Of a stretch of DNA of 5,673 nt, positions 1 to 5,673 are shown one piece after another; within the stretch, counting starts at the first letter, position 1; every line of letters begins with the position of its first letter. The position numbers and the translations under genes are program-made. Source of the stretch: Clostridiales bacterium (GTDB taxonomy: Bacteria; Bacillota; Clostridia; Oscillospirales; Acutalibacteraceae); the NCBI GenBank assembly GCA_019416395.1, contig DXXH01000048.1, forward strand, positions 13,992-19,664, written 5' to 3'. The notes below the pieces were generated by a model. That model was given only the letters and a program-made list of their open reading frames with translations. It was not told the DNA's origin and searched no databases.

Positions 1-204
1 GTCCAGGGCGCTGGCCCCGCCAATCCCGCGGGAAAACCAGCACCATTTGCCGTTGGAGATCCGCAGGCTGTCATGAGTCTTGGTACAGTAGACGTTGCCG
101 GACACATGGACCAGCTCCTGGGGTTCGCACTGCCGCAAATAGGTGAGCAGGTCGATCTTGCGGGCTTGTTCGATGGCTTCTTTTGTGTAGGGAATGTTGA
201 TCAC
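1..204 (-). CDS. DUF3991/toprim-type protein, N-terminal 68 residues (cut by the left window edge)
   Basis: Reading leftward from GTG at 204-202, the frame is open to the edge and begins (M)INIPYTKEAIEQARKIDL, followed by LLTYLRQCEP and, near residues 47-68, HDSLRISNGKWCWFSRG and GGASALD. The pattern 'D-S-(V/L)-x-I-x-(N/G)-x-x-W-x-x-x-S-x-x-x-G-G-x-x-x-D' resembles the N-terminal CHC2/primase-like region of DUF3991 plus toprim proteins, which occur in ICEs and plasmids and are thought to act on DNA during transfer or replication. The cysteines here (in RQCEP, VYC and KWC) do not form an obvious complete zinc site. GTG is chosen because no ATG lies between it and the in-frame TGA about 50 nt upstream, and AGGA sits 6 nt before it. 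The toprim domain itself would lie beyond the edge, so the function is family-based inference. Confidence 0.72.
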   Translation of the reverse strand, partial: MINIPYTKEAIEQARKIDLLTYLRQCEPQELVHVSGNVYCTKTHDSLRISNGKWCWFSRGIGGASALD

Positions 205-228
205 TCCTGTTCCTGATAAAATTGGTAC

Positions 229-254
229 AAAAAAACGAGGGCTATTCGGTCCTC
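229..254 (-). terminator. Hairpin plus U7 tract in front of the DUF3991-like gene (terminator or leader attenuator)
   Basis: On the minus strand, GAGGAC (254-249) can pair with GCCCTC (242-237) around a 6-nt loop. There is one A-C mismatch, and one G follows before seven T residues at 235-229. This has the form of an intrinsic terminator, though the stem is short. It ends about 25 nt before the GTG at 204. It may stop transcripts from upstream or act as an attenuator. On the plus strand the same arms pair with a G-U wobble but no U tract follows, so the signal is directional. Confidence 0.45.
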
Positions 255-266
255 ACTTCCTCATTG

Positions 267-297
267 ATTATAGAATAAGTCTGGTTGCGGAAATCAA
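267..297 (-). promoter_or_regulatory. Candidate sigma-A-type promoter for the DUF3991-like gene
   Basis: The minus strand has a perfect TATAAT at 272-267. The best -35 match is TTGATT at 297-292, with a 19-bp spacer that is longer than ideal. The start point would fall near 260, giving a leader of about 55 nt before the GTG at 204 that contains the hairpin at 254-229. The region is AT-rich, so a chance TATAAT is possible. A separate promoter would make sense because the plus-strand cassette separates this gene from the giant helicase gene. Confidence 0.4.
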
Positions 298-412
298 TCT
301 AATCATATATTTCATCCATCTGCTAAAACAAAGAGCCAGAAAATGCTTTACACGCCTTCCTAACACCCCGCTGAGTAAAAACGAATATTCTATGGCGTCT
401 CAGGATATTCTG

Positions 413-441
413 TTGACAAATACACCCATTGAGTGTATTAT
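413..441 (+). promoter_or_regulatory. Strong sigma-A-type promoter of the HTH/nucleotidyltransferase operon
   Basis: A perfect -35 box TTGACA (413-418) is followed by exactly 17 bp and the -10 box TATTAT (436-441). An overlapping TATAAA at 439-444 is a less well spaced alternative. The start point would fall near 447-449, leaving only about 13 nt of leader before the ATG at 461. This argues against any longer N-terminus for the HTH protein. An inverted repeat lies across the spacer and -10 box, so repression by the operon's own HTH protein is likely. Confidence 0.8.
419..439. promoter_or_regulatory. Inverted repeat overlapping the promoter, probable autoregulatory operator
   Basis: The arms AATACAC (419-425) and GTGTATT (433-439) are perfect inverted complements separated by 7 bp. 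The left arm begins one base after the end of -35, and the right arm overlaps the -10 box. A dimeric HTH protein bound here would block RNA polymerase. The adjacent XRE-type HTH protein is the obvious candidate, as toxin-antitoxin operons are usually autorepressed. A hairpin role in RNA is unlikely because the repeat lies upstream of the expected transcription start. Confidence 0.65.
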
Positions 442-448
442 AAATTGC

Positions 449-454
449 AAGGTG
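449..454 (+). promoter_or_regulatory. Ribosome binding site that fixes the HTH gene start at 461
   Basis: AAGGTG at 449-454 lies 6 nt before ATG 461. The in-frame GTG at 452 and ATG at 455 overlap or abut this site and are poorly spaced. If the promoter is placed correctly, this site lies at the very 5' end of the mRNA. Confidence 0.55.
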
Positions 455-460
455 ATGGAT

Positions 461-1111
461 ATGAATATTCGTGAAATGAGAACCCGGCTTGGAGATACCC
501 AAAGCGAATTCGCCGCACGATACAACATTCCGTTTCGTACCATTCAGAACTGGGAAACGGGTACGCGCAAACCGCCGGAATATATAATAGAGCTACTGGA
601 AAGCCGTATGAAGTCGGATTTTGCCAACCGAAGAGCAACCGCACTGCCAAAATATGATCCACAGAAGCGTGATTTGCCAAAGAGAAGCGACTATATAGGC
701 GCATTCGCTTGGCTTAAGGCAGTCCGCGAATGTATCGGAGAGCCCTTTATTTTCGCTTTGGACGAAGCACTGATGTGTCAGGGATATTTCGGAGGGCGAA
801 GTGACGAATTTCTTGTGTGGGGATACGGTGATGATTCCGTTTCCCGTTTTAACGGTGTGGTGCTGCTCGGCAACCGGGTGAGCCGGTATAGCATCCAGGA
901 AAAGAACGGTCTGCTTTTTACGGACTTTAACCGAACGCTTGCAGACGCACTCGCTAATGAATCCATCTTAGATATGCAGGGTATTACGGAGGCACTCAGT
1001 CGATACTATTTCCGCAACGGTGAAAGCTATGAGGGAATTTCCGTGGTCCCCGAATATCAGGAAAAGTTTGAAAAGTTGGCCGAGGAAGCGATAGATTATT
1101 ATGAAAATTAA
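461..1111 (+). CDS. XRE-type HTH antitoxin/regulator with AbiEi-like C-terminal part (partner of AbiEii-type toxin)
   Basis: This 216-residue protein begins MNIREMRTRLGDTQSEFAAR. Residues 4-45 form an XRE/HigA-like helix-turn-helix: TQSEFAARYNI supplies the first helices and PFRTIQNWETGTRKPP the recognition helix and wing. A basic linker (KYDPQKRDLPKRSDY) follows. The C-terminal part carries motifs like those of AbiEi antitoxins: FALDEALMCQGY near residue 98, resembling the 'SALYLHGL' segment, and TDFNRTLADAL at 154-164, resembling 'TSPERTLVDxL'. An acidic helical tail ends the protein. It lies 14 bp before the nucleotidyltransferase gene in one operon, so the likely role is to neutralise that toxin and repress the operon through the inverted repeat at 419-439. 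The frame is open back to 194, but the promoter and ribosome binding site place the start at 461. The HTH is secure. The antitoxin role comes from context and the AbiEi likeness is inference. Confidence 0.85.
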   Translation: MNIREMRTRLGDTQSEFAARYNIPFRTIQNWETGTRKPPEYIIELLESRMKSDFANRRATALPKYDPQKRDLPKRSDYIGAFAWLKAVRECIGEPFIFALDEALMCQGYFGGRSDEFLVWGYGDDSVSRFNGVVLLGNRVSRYSIQEKNGLLFTDFNRTLADALANESILDMQGITEALSRYYFRNGESYEGISVVPEYQEKFEKLAEEAIDYYEN

Positions 1112-1118
1112 GAGGTGA
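1111..1118 (+). promoter_or_regulatory. Ribosome binding site for the AbiEii-type gene
   Basis: AGAGGTGA at 1111-1118 overlaps the last base of the upstream stop codon and sits 7 nt before ATG 1126. The in-frame TTG at 1120 is too close to this site to be a likely start. The near-contact with the upstream stop suggests translational coupling of toxin to antitoxin. Confidence 0.6.
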
Positions 1119-1125
1119 GTTGTAT

Positions 1126-1860
1126 ATGAATCTGACGGCAGAAGAAAAGCTGATGTATCAGGTAATGAAAGCAATATTCGACAGCGGTATACCCATCAGC
1201 TTTAAGGGTTCTATGGTTTTAAAAGCTTGCCTGCTTGAAGCTGGGTATACCGAAGAAACACGCCATACCGTCGATATTGACGCCAACTGGAACTCCGATA
1301 CCTTGCCGTCAGCCGGGCAAATGACCGATTCTCTGCAAAGGGCGCTTGAAAAAAGCGGTATAGATTTAGATGTGCGTATTTACAGAATGTATGGAGAAGG
1401 GCGTTCCGCCGGGTTTGAGCTAACGGATAGAGTTACGGGTGAAATGCTGTTTTCCATGGATATTGATGTAAACCGCCCCATTTCACCTACTAAAATATAT
1501 GAAGTGGAAGGTCTACGGTTTCGCGGTGTTTCCCCATCTCAGATGATAGCCGATAAACTCTCGGCAATCTCTACCGACAAGGTGTTCCGCAGAATCAAAG
1601 ACGTGGTGGATCTTTATTATATCTCAAGGGTTTTTGATTTTAACAGGGACGATGTTATACAAACGCTGAAAGACAGCGGAAGAACCTTGGACGCATTTCA
1701 TGGTTTCCTGCACAGAACTGAAGATTTGCGGCACTCATATGAAAAATTCCGTTTTGCCGGAGGGGTGAACAAGCCGCCCTTTGATGAAATATATCATACG
1801 GTAAAATCGTATATCAGGGCTGTGCTGCCCAAAGAAAGGCACAGGGATTATGAACGCTAA
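1126..1860 (+). CDS. AbiEii/AbiGii-family nucleotidyltransferase toxin
   Basis: This 244-residue protein shows the motifs of the AbiEii branch of the DNA polymerase beta-like nucleotidyltransferase fold. Motif I is FKGSMVLK (26-33, with G28-S29) followed by RHTVDIDANW (46-55), whose D50 and D52 should bind metal. A second acidic strand, FSMDIDVN (109-116), supplies D112 and D114. DKLSA (143-147) and RRIKDVVDLYY (155-165) match the family's later 'K' and 'R.KD..DL' motifs. Characterised relatives (AbiEii, MenT) are toxins that use nucleoside triphosphates; MenT proteins add nucleotides to tRNA 3' ends and block translation. This suggests growth arrest or abortive infection, and all expected acidic residues are present. 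No signal peptide or membrane segment is seen, so it should be cytosolic. It is co-transcribed with the HTH gene, 14 bp apart, and ends at its own terminator. Substrate and toxicity are untested inferences. Confidence 0.88.
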   Translation: MNLTAEEKLMYQVMKAIFDSGIPISFKGSMVLKACLLEAGYTEETRHTVDIDANWNSDTLPSAGQMTDSLQRALEKSGIDLDVRIYRMYGEGRSAGFELTDRVTGEMLFSMDIDVNRPISPTKIYEVEGLRFRGVSPSQMIADKLSAISTDKVFRRIKDVVDLYYISRVFDFNRDDVIQTLKDSGRTLDAFHGFLHRTEDLRHSYEKFRFAGGVNKPPFDEIYHTVKSYIRAVLPKERHRDYER

Positions 1861-1889
1861 ATCATAAAACAACAAAACACTTGTAATGA

Positions 1890-1918
1890 GCCGATGGGAT
1901 TATACCATCGGCCTTTTT
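1890..1918 (+). terminator. Rho-independent terminator of the toxin-antitoxin operon
   Basis: GCCGATGG (1890-1897) and CCATCGGC (1905-1912) form a perfect 8-bp stem with a 7-nt loop. It is followed by C and five T residues (1914-1918). It lies 30 bp after the toxin stop codon. On the opposite strand the stem is not followed by a clean U tract, so it mainly serves the plus strand. Confidence 0.9.
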
Positions 1919-1929
1919 GCACTCGAATG

Positions 1930-1960
1930 AAAAAGGTATGGATGCGTCATGAAGCCATGC
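1930..1960 (-). terminator. Weak candidate terminator for the giant helicase gene
   Basis: On the minus strand, GGCATGG (1960-1954) can pair with CCATACC (1941-1935) with one C-A mismatch and a 13-nt loop. Five T residues (1934-1930) follow. It begins 9 bp after the helicase stop codon, which is the right place for a terminator. The mismatch and large loop make it weak, so some read-through into the antisense of the toxin operon is plausible. Confidence 0.35.
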
Positions 1961-1968
1961 CGCCGTGT

Positions 1969-4900
1969 TTACCGTTCCCTCTCCACCACTTTCCGGGTGG
2001 GGGCTTCTTCTCCCTCGTCAGGGGCGGCGTCCAGCAGCTCCCGGTCTTTTTCATCCAGCTTCAGCAGCTTGGTCAGTTCTGCCAGTCGCTGGGATTTCTC
2101 CCGCAGCTCCCCCTCCCGGGGAAAAGGCTTTTCCGCCTCTGTCTTGGCAGTTTCCATTTGCTCCTTGGTTCTCTCCAGGGCTCCACAGTAGGATTCTAAA
2201 AACTGCTCCAGACCGTTCAAGGCGTTATCCAGACGGGTGATATTGCCAAACACGTCCGTCCCCAATGACACCCGGTGGGACAAAGTTCCCTTGAGAGAAA
2301 CCTGATACTCCTTGGAAAAAGCTTCGTAAGACAGCTCCATCCCGAACCCCCGGTAGGAGCCGACAGACACCGGCTCTGTACTCTCCATCTGAGAGCAGGC
2401 GTCCAGCAGGGCTTTCCCAGCCTGGGCCTTCTCTGTGCAGGTGATATCCTTAACACACATGGGTGGAAAGCCCTCGGCTGGTGTATTCTGATCCCGCCGG
2501 GCAATGTCGGCGGTGGTTCCGGCGATTCGTTCCTCATATTGCTGAATCTGCTGGGGATAGTATTTCAGCACCTTGTCCTCCAGCTCGTACTTCTGGCTGA
2601 GGAAACTGGCCCGGAGCATTTTCAGCTTGTTCACCTCTGTCTCCAAATTCGCCCGTTCAATAATCTGGGGGTTACCCGTTGCCAGAGCCTTGATTTCGTT
2701 GTAGGAGAGCACCACATCATCGATCTCCTGCATCACCCGGGCCGGGGCCTTGGAGGTGAACACCTGGGAGATGAACCGCTGCTTGTTCTCCACCATTTGG
2801 TAGAGGTAGCTGTCGAAGGTACCCTCCGTCACATAGCGGAAAATCTGCACCTCCGGGTTTTGGTTTCCCTGGCGGATGATGCGCCCGCTGCGTTGCTCCA
2901 GGTCACGAGGCCGCCAGGGGCAGTCCAGATCGTGGAGAGCGATGAGCTTGTCCTGGACATTGGTGCCTGCGCCCATCTTGGCGGTAGAACCCATCAGCAC
3001 CCGCACCTGCCCGACGCGGACTTTCCCAAAGAGCTGCTGCTTTTGAGTCTCGTTGGCGGCGCTGTGGACAAAGGCAATCTCCTCTTCTGGAATCCCACGG
3101 GCCACCAGTTTGTCTTTTAGGTCGTTGTACACACTAAACATTCCATCTGTTTTGGGGATAGATAAGTCGCAGAACACCAGCTGGGTCAGGCGCTGCTCCC
3201 TGGTATCTTTCCAAATCTGGTAGACCTTCTCCGCACAGACATTGACCTTGCTGCCCTCCACATCCGGCAGCAAGGGGTTGAGCAACCGCTGATCCAGGGC
3301 CAGCTTCCGGCCATCGTTGGTGATGAGGAGCATATTGTCCTTAGAAGCGTCCACCTTTCCGGCGCGCACCGCGTCCGCCCGCTGGCCCAGGGCCTCCACC
3401 ATTTCCTTCTGGATGTCGCTGGGCTTGCACACCACTGTCTCATATTTGGCTTTTGGGACCGGGAGGTTGAGCATATCCGCTGTCTGGATGTCCGCCACCT
3501 CCTTGAACAGAGCCATCAGCTCAGGAAGATTGTAGAAGTTGGAAAACCGGGTCTTTTGCTGAAAACCCTGGCCCTCCGGCTTCAGCTCCATGCTGGTGAC
3601 TGTCTCTCCAAATTGGGAGGCCCAGGCGTCAAAGTGGGACAGGCCCAATTCTTTCAACAGGTTTCCCTGCAAGTACCGCTGCATGGTGTAAAGCTCCGCC
3701 ATAGAGTTGGAGACCGGGGTGCCTGTGGCAAACACCACTCCTTTGCTCCCGGTAAGCTCGTCCATGTACTGGCACTTCATGTACAAGTCGGAGGCTTTCA
3801 GGGATTCCGTTTGGGAGATGCCCCCCACATTCCGCATCTTGGTGTAGAGGTACAGGTTCTTGAACAAATCCGCCTCATCGATGAACAACCGGTCTACGCC
3901 CAGCTCTTCAAAGGTGACCACGTCGTCCTTGGCGCTCTGGTCGTTGAGCTTTTTCAGCTTGGCCTCCAGGCTCTTTTTAGACCTCTCCATCTGCTTGACG
4001 GTAAACCGGGAGCCCTCCTGCTTTTTGGCGGCTTGGATACCCGCCACCACCTCCGCGATTTGGCGTTTCAGCATGGCCTGCTGCCGCTCTGTGGAGAGGG
4101 GAATCTTCTCAAACTGGCTGTGGCCCAGGATGACGCCGTCGTAGTCCCCCGTGGCGATACGGGCGCAGAATTTCTTGCGGCGCTGCTTTTCAAAATCCTT
4201 CTTGGTGGCCACTAAAATGTTTGCGCCGGGGTACAAGTCCAGAAAGTCCGAGGCGAAGTCCCCAATGATGTGGTTGGGCACCACAAACAACGCCTTGCTG
4301 GAAAGCCCCAGCCGTTTGCTCTCCATGGCGGCGGCAATCATCTCGTAGGTTTTCCCCGCCCCCACCACATGGGCGAAGAGGGCGTTTCCCCCGTAGATGG
4401 CCCGTGCCACGGCGTTGCGCTGGTGGGGCCGCAGGGTGATCTCCGGGTTCATCCCGGCAAACACCAGGTGGCTCCCGTCATACTCCCTGGGCCGGATGGC
4501 ATTGAATTTCTCGTTATACAGGGTGCACAGCCGCTCCCGGCGGGAGGGGTCTGCCCACACCCATTCCTGGAATTTCTCCTTAATTTGGTCCTGCTTGTCC
4601 TGGGCGATGGCGGTTTCCTTCTTGTTGAGGATGCGCTGTTCCTTGCCGTTCTCGTCTTGGACGGTATCGAACACCCGCACGTCCCGGAGGTTTAGGGTGT
4701 CCTCAATGAGCTTATAGGCGTTCACCCGCTTGGTGCCGTAGGTGCTGAACACCCGGATGTTGCTCCGATCCAGGCTTTTCTCAGAGACATTCCACTCCCC
4801 TGTCACGGGGGAGTACCGGACACGGATGCGGCTCTTATAATAGAAAGGCGTTTCCAGCAGCTCGTGGGTGAACTGCTCCGCCACATCCTCGGGAATCCAG

Positions 4901-5673
4901 GCAGCGCCCAGCCGCACGCTGATCTCCCCGGCGGTCAAGTCCTTGGGCTGCACCTTTTCCAGAGCCTCCACATTTGTGGCATAGGTGGGGTCGGCTTCCA
5001 CCGCAGCCCGTGCCTGCCGCAGCTTTTCCCGCACGTTGCCGGAGAGGTATTCATCTGCCGTGACGTAGTTTGGCCCACCGTCTGGCTCGTTTTGGCCGGG
5101 AACGGGAAAGATAACGCCCCGCAGCTCCTCCGCCAGCTGCTCCTGGGGCTTCCCGGTGAGGGAGGCCATATATTCCAAATCCACTTTGGCCTTCTCTCCC
5201 AGGGACACCGCCAGGGCCTCCGACGCCGTGTCCACATGGGTGACGGCCCGGTAGGGCTGGATGGTGCGCTTTGAAAAAAGGTCTGCCTTTCGTTTCAGGC
5301 TGCCCTGTTCGTCCAGCACCTCCAGGGAGCATAGAAGGGGGAAACTGCTGTCCGCGGAGAAAACCGAAGTGTTGGCCCGGCTGTTGAGCAGGCCGTACTG
5401 GGCGGTGAAGCTGTCGTACAGGCGGTTCAGCTCCCGCTGGCCCCCTTGGACAGCTTCCTCCGAGCCGTTCTCCATCTGGGTTTCGATTAAGTTGCGGGCG
5501 CAGTCCCGCAGGGCGATCATGCCTCGAATACGGTTTTCCGCCGTGACGGAGACCTCCACCGGGTGCATGAGGCTGTTTTCCCGGTAGTACACCTGCCCGT
5601 CTGCAATCGTATAGCTGAAATTCTTCACAGTGGGGTCGGCGGGGATGGAATGATCTTCCTCCTCGTCCAGCTC
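1969..5673 (-). CDS. Giant ICE SNF2-like DEAD/DEAH helicase, C-terminal 1,234 residues (start beyond the right edge)
   Basis: The frame is open from the right edge to TAA at 1971-1969. The first visible residues (ELDEEEDHSIPADPT) run in frame into GTG 5628, so that codon is internal. Residues 1-400 are an ICE-specific region; LRPHQRNAVAR (414-424) precedes the motor. Superfamily 2 motifs follow in order: I HVVGAGKT (435-442), Ia VVPNHI (464-469), II DEAD (599-602), III ATGTP (649-653), a second RecA-like domain from about 831 (QLVFCDLS), V MGAGTNVQ (900-907) and VI QRSGRIIRQGN (927-937). A charged helical insert sits between Ia and II (about 525-582). The last 270 residues are largely helical and coiled-coil-like, ending RKVVERER. 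Relatives in clostridial ICEs exceed 2,000 residues and carry an N6-adenine methylase part upstream, which is not visible here. The likely role is ATP-driven DNA translocation or remodelling for element protection or transfer; the exact function is unknown. The two deviations in motifs I and II are discussed under findings. Confidence 0.9.
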   Translation of the reverse strand, partial: ELDEEEDHSIPADPTVKNFSYTIADGQVYYRENSLMHPVEVSVTAENRIRGMIALRDCARNLIETQMENGSEEAVQGGQRELNRLYDSFTAQYGLLNSRANTSVFSADSSFPLLCSLEVLDEQGSLKRKADLFSKRTIQPYRAVTHVDTASEALAVSLGEKAKVDLEYMASLTGKPQEQLAEELRGVIFPVPGQNEPDGGPNYVTADEYLSGNVREKLRQARAAVEADPTYATNVEALEKVQPKDLTAGEISVRLGAAWIPEDVAEQFTHELLETPFYYKSRIRVRYSPVTGEWNVSEKSLDRSNIRVFSTYGTKRVNAYKLIEDTLNLRDVRVFDTVQDENGKEQRILNKKETAIAQDKQDQIKEKFQEWVWADPSRRERLCTLYNEKFNAIRPREYDGSHLVFAGMNPEITLRPHQRNAVARAIYGGNALFAHVVGAGKTYEMIAAAMESKRLGLSSKALFVVPNHIIGDFASDFLDLYPGANILVATKKDFEKQRRKKFCARIATGDYDGVILGHSQFEKIPLSTERQQAMLKRQIAEVVAGIQAAKKQEGSRFTVKQMERSKKSLEAKLKKLNDQSAKDDVVTFEELGVDRLFIDEADLFKNLYLYTKMRNVGGISQTESLKASDLYMKCQYMDELTGSKGVVFATGTPVSNSMAELYTMQRYLQGNLLKELGLSHFDAWASQFGETVTSMELKPEGQGFQQKTRFSNFYNLPELMALFKEVADIQTADMLNLPVPKAKYETVVCKPSDIQKEMVEALGQRADAVRAGKVDASKDNMLLITNDGRKLALDQRLLNPLLPDVEGSKVNVCAEKVYQIWKDTREQRLTQLVFCDLSIPKTDGMFSVYNDLKDKLVARGIPEEEIAFVHSAANETQKQQLFGKVRVGQVRVLMGSTAKMGAGTNVQDKLIALHDLDCPWRPRDLEQRSGRIIRQGNQNPEVQIFRYVTEGTFDSYLYQMVENKQRFISQVFTSKAPARVMQEIDDVVLSYNEIKALATGNPQIIERANLETEVNKLKMLRASFLSQKYELEDKVLKYYPQQIQQYEERIAGTTADIARRDQNTPAEGFPPMCVKDITCTEKAQAGKALLDACSQMESTEPVSVGSYRGFGMELSYEAFSKEYQVSLKGTLSHRVSLGTDVFGNITRLDNALNGLEQFLESYCGALERTKEQMETAKTEAEKPFPREGELREKSQRLAELTKLLKLDEKDRELLDAAPDEGEEAPTRKVVERER

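Larger units (their letters stand above)
383..470. repeat. Three short GAATATTC-like words around the cassette promoter
   Basis: The palindrome GAATATTC occurs at 383-390 and 463-470, and a one-base variant GGATATTC at 403-410. Two copies lie upstream of the -35 box and one overlaps the first codons of the HTH gene. They could be secondary operator sites, but 8-bp AT-rich words recur easily by chance in this region. Confidence 0.2.
1..5673. mobile_element. Fragment of a Tn1549/CTn-like integrative and conjugative element (internal part, no ends seen)
   Basis: The giant helicase at the right and the DUF3991/toprim-like protein at the left are both characteristic of ICE backbones of Clostridia, and both read on the minus strand. 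Between them lies a plus-strand toxin-antitoxin cassette of lower GC, as expected of cargo. No integrase, relaxase, VirB4, attachment site or terminal repeat lies in the window, so the element boundaries and exact family cannot be set. The assignment rests on family recognition of the two flanking genes from memory, not on a search. A plasmid carrying the same module is an alternative. Confidence 0.6.

Noticed and set aside
194..460. N-terminal extension of the HTH gene by 89 residues from ATG 194
   Set aside because: The stretch contains the strong promoter and ribosome binding site, overlaps the start of the opposite DUF3991-like gene, is AT-rich and shows no domain. The HTH fold begins directly after ATG 461.
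438..1174. Minus-strand frames at 438-704, 778-966 and 968-1174
   Set aside because: They lie opposite the HTH gene, which has clear domain evidence, and show no family features of their own.
202..1924. CACTC at 202-206 and 1920-1924 as a target-site duplication around the cassette
   Set aside because: Five bases shared over two flanks of this size is expected by chance, and there are no terminal inverted repeats or transposase.
1949..1960. CATGAAGCCATG palindrome downstream of the helicase gene as a separate regulatory site
   Set aside because: It has only 4-bp arms with a 4-nt loop and sits inside the larger candidate terminator. It is too short to support alone.
2275..4695. Long plus-strand open frames at 2275-3120, 3556-4215 and 4270-4695
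   Set aside because: They are antisense to the helicase gene, have low-complexity His/Leu/Gly-rich translations and show no recognisable domain or ribosome binding site. GC-rich third positions of the real gene explain them.
5626..5628. GTG as the true start of the helicase gene
   Set aside because: The frame stays open upstream to the window edge with plausible coding residues. No ribosome binding site lies at a suitable distance, and known relatives are much longer at the N-terminus.

Overview
The window looks like part of an integrative and conjugative element (ICE) of the Tn1549/CTn type found in gut Clostridia (Bacillota). Three things suggest this. The right two thirds are the C-terminal 1,234 residues of a giant SNF2-like helicase of the kind carried by these elements. 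The left edge is the start of a DUF3991/toprim-type protein from the same gene set. The GC-rich, CTG/GGC/GCC-rich codon use is typical of Oscillospiraceae-like hosts. The host assignment is an inference; no rRNA or housekeeping gene is present.

Layout. Positions 1-204 (minus strand) hold the N-terminal 68 codons of the DUF3991-like gene, cut by the left edge. Positions 205-460 are an AT-rich divergent control region. It holds a possible minus-strand promoter and an early hairpin with a U tract in front of the DUF3991-like gene. On the plus strand it holds a strong sigma-A-type promoter (TTGACA-N17-TATTAT) overlapped by a 7-bp inverted repeat. Positions 461-1111 and 1126-1860 (plus strand) form a two-gene operon: an XRE-type HTH regulator with an AbiEi-like C-terminal part, then an AbiEii-type nucleotidyltransferase toxin. 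It ends in a clear rho-independent terminator at 1890-1918. Positions 1969-5673 (minus strand) hold the giant helicase gene, with an intact C-terminus and its start beyond the right edge.

How it fits together. The two minus-strand genes belong to the ICE backbone (DNA processing, transfer or maintenance). The plus-strand pair is a self-contained toxin-antitoxin/abortive-infection cassette sitting between them in the opposite orientation. It has its own promoter, likely autoregulatory operator and terminator, and visibly lower GC than the helicase gene. It most likely stabilises the element and/or defends the host against phage. The best candidate for something under-described is the antitoxin: an XRE-type HTH in place of the winged helix usual in AbiEi, joined to a C-terminal part with AbiEi-like motifs. 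I see no tRNA, rRNA, CRISPR array, insertion sequence or attachment site.
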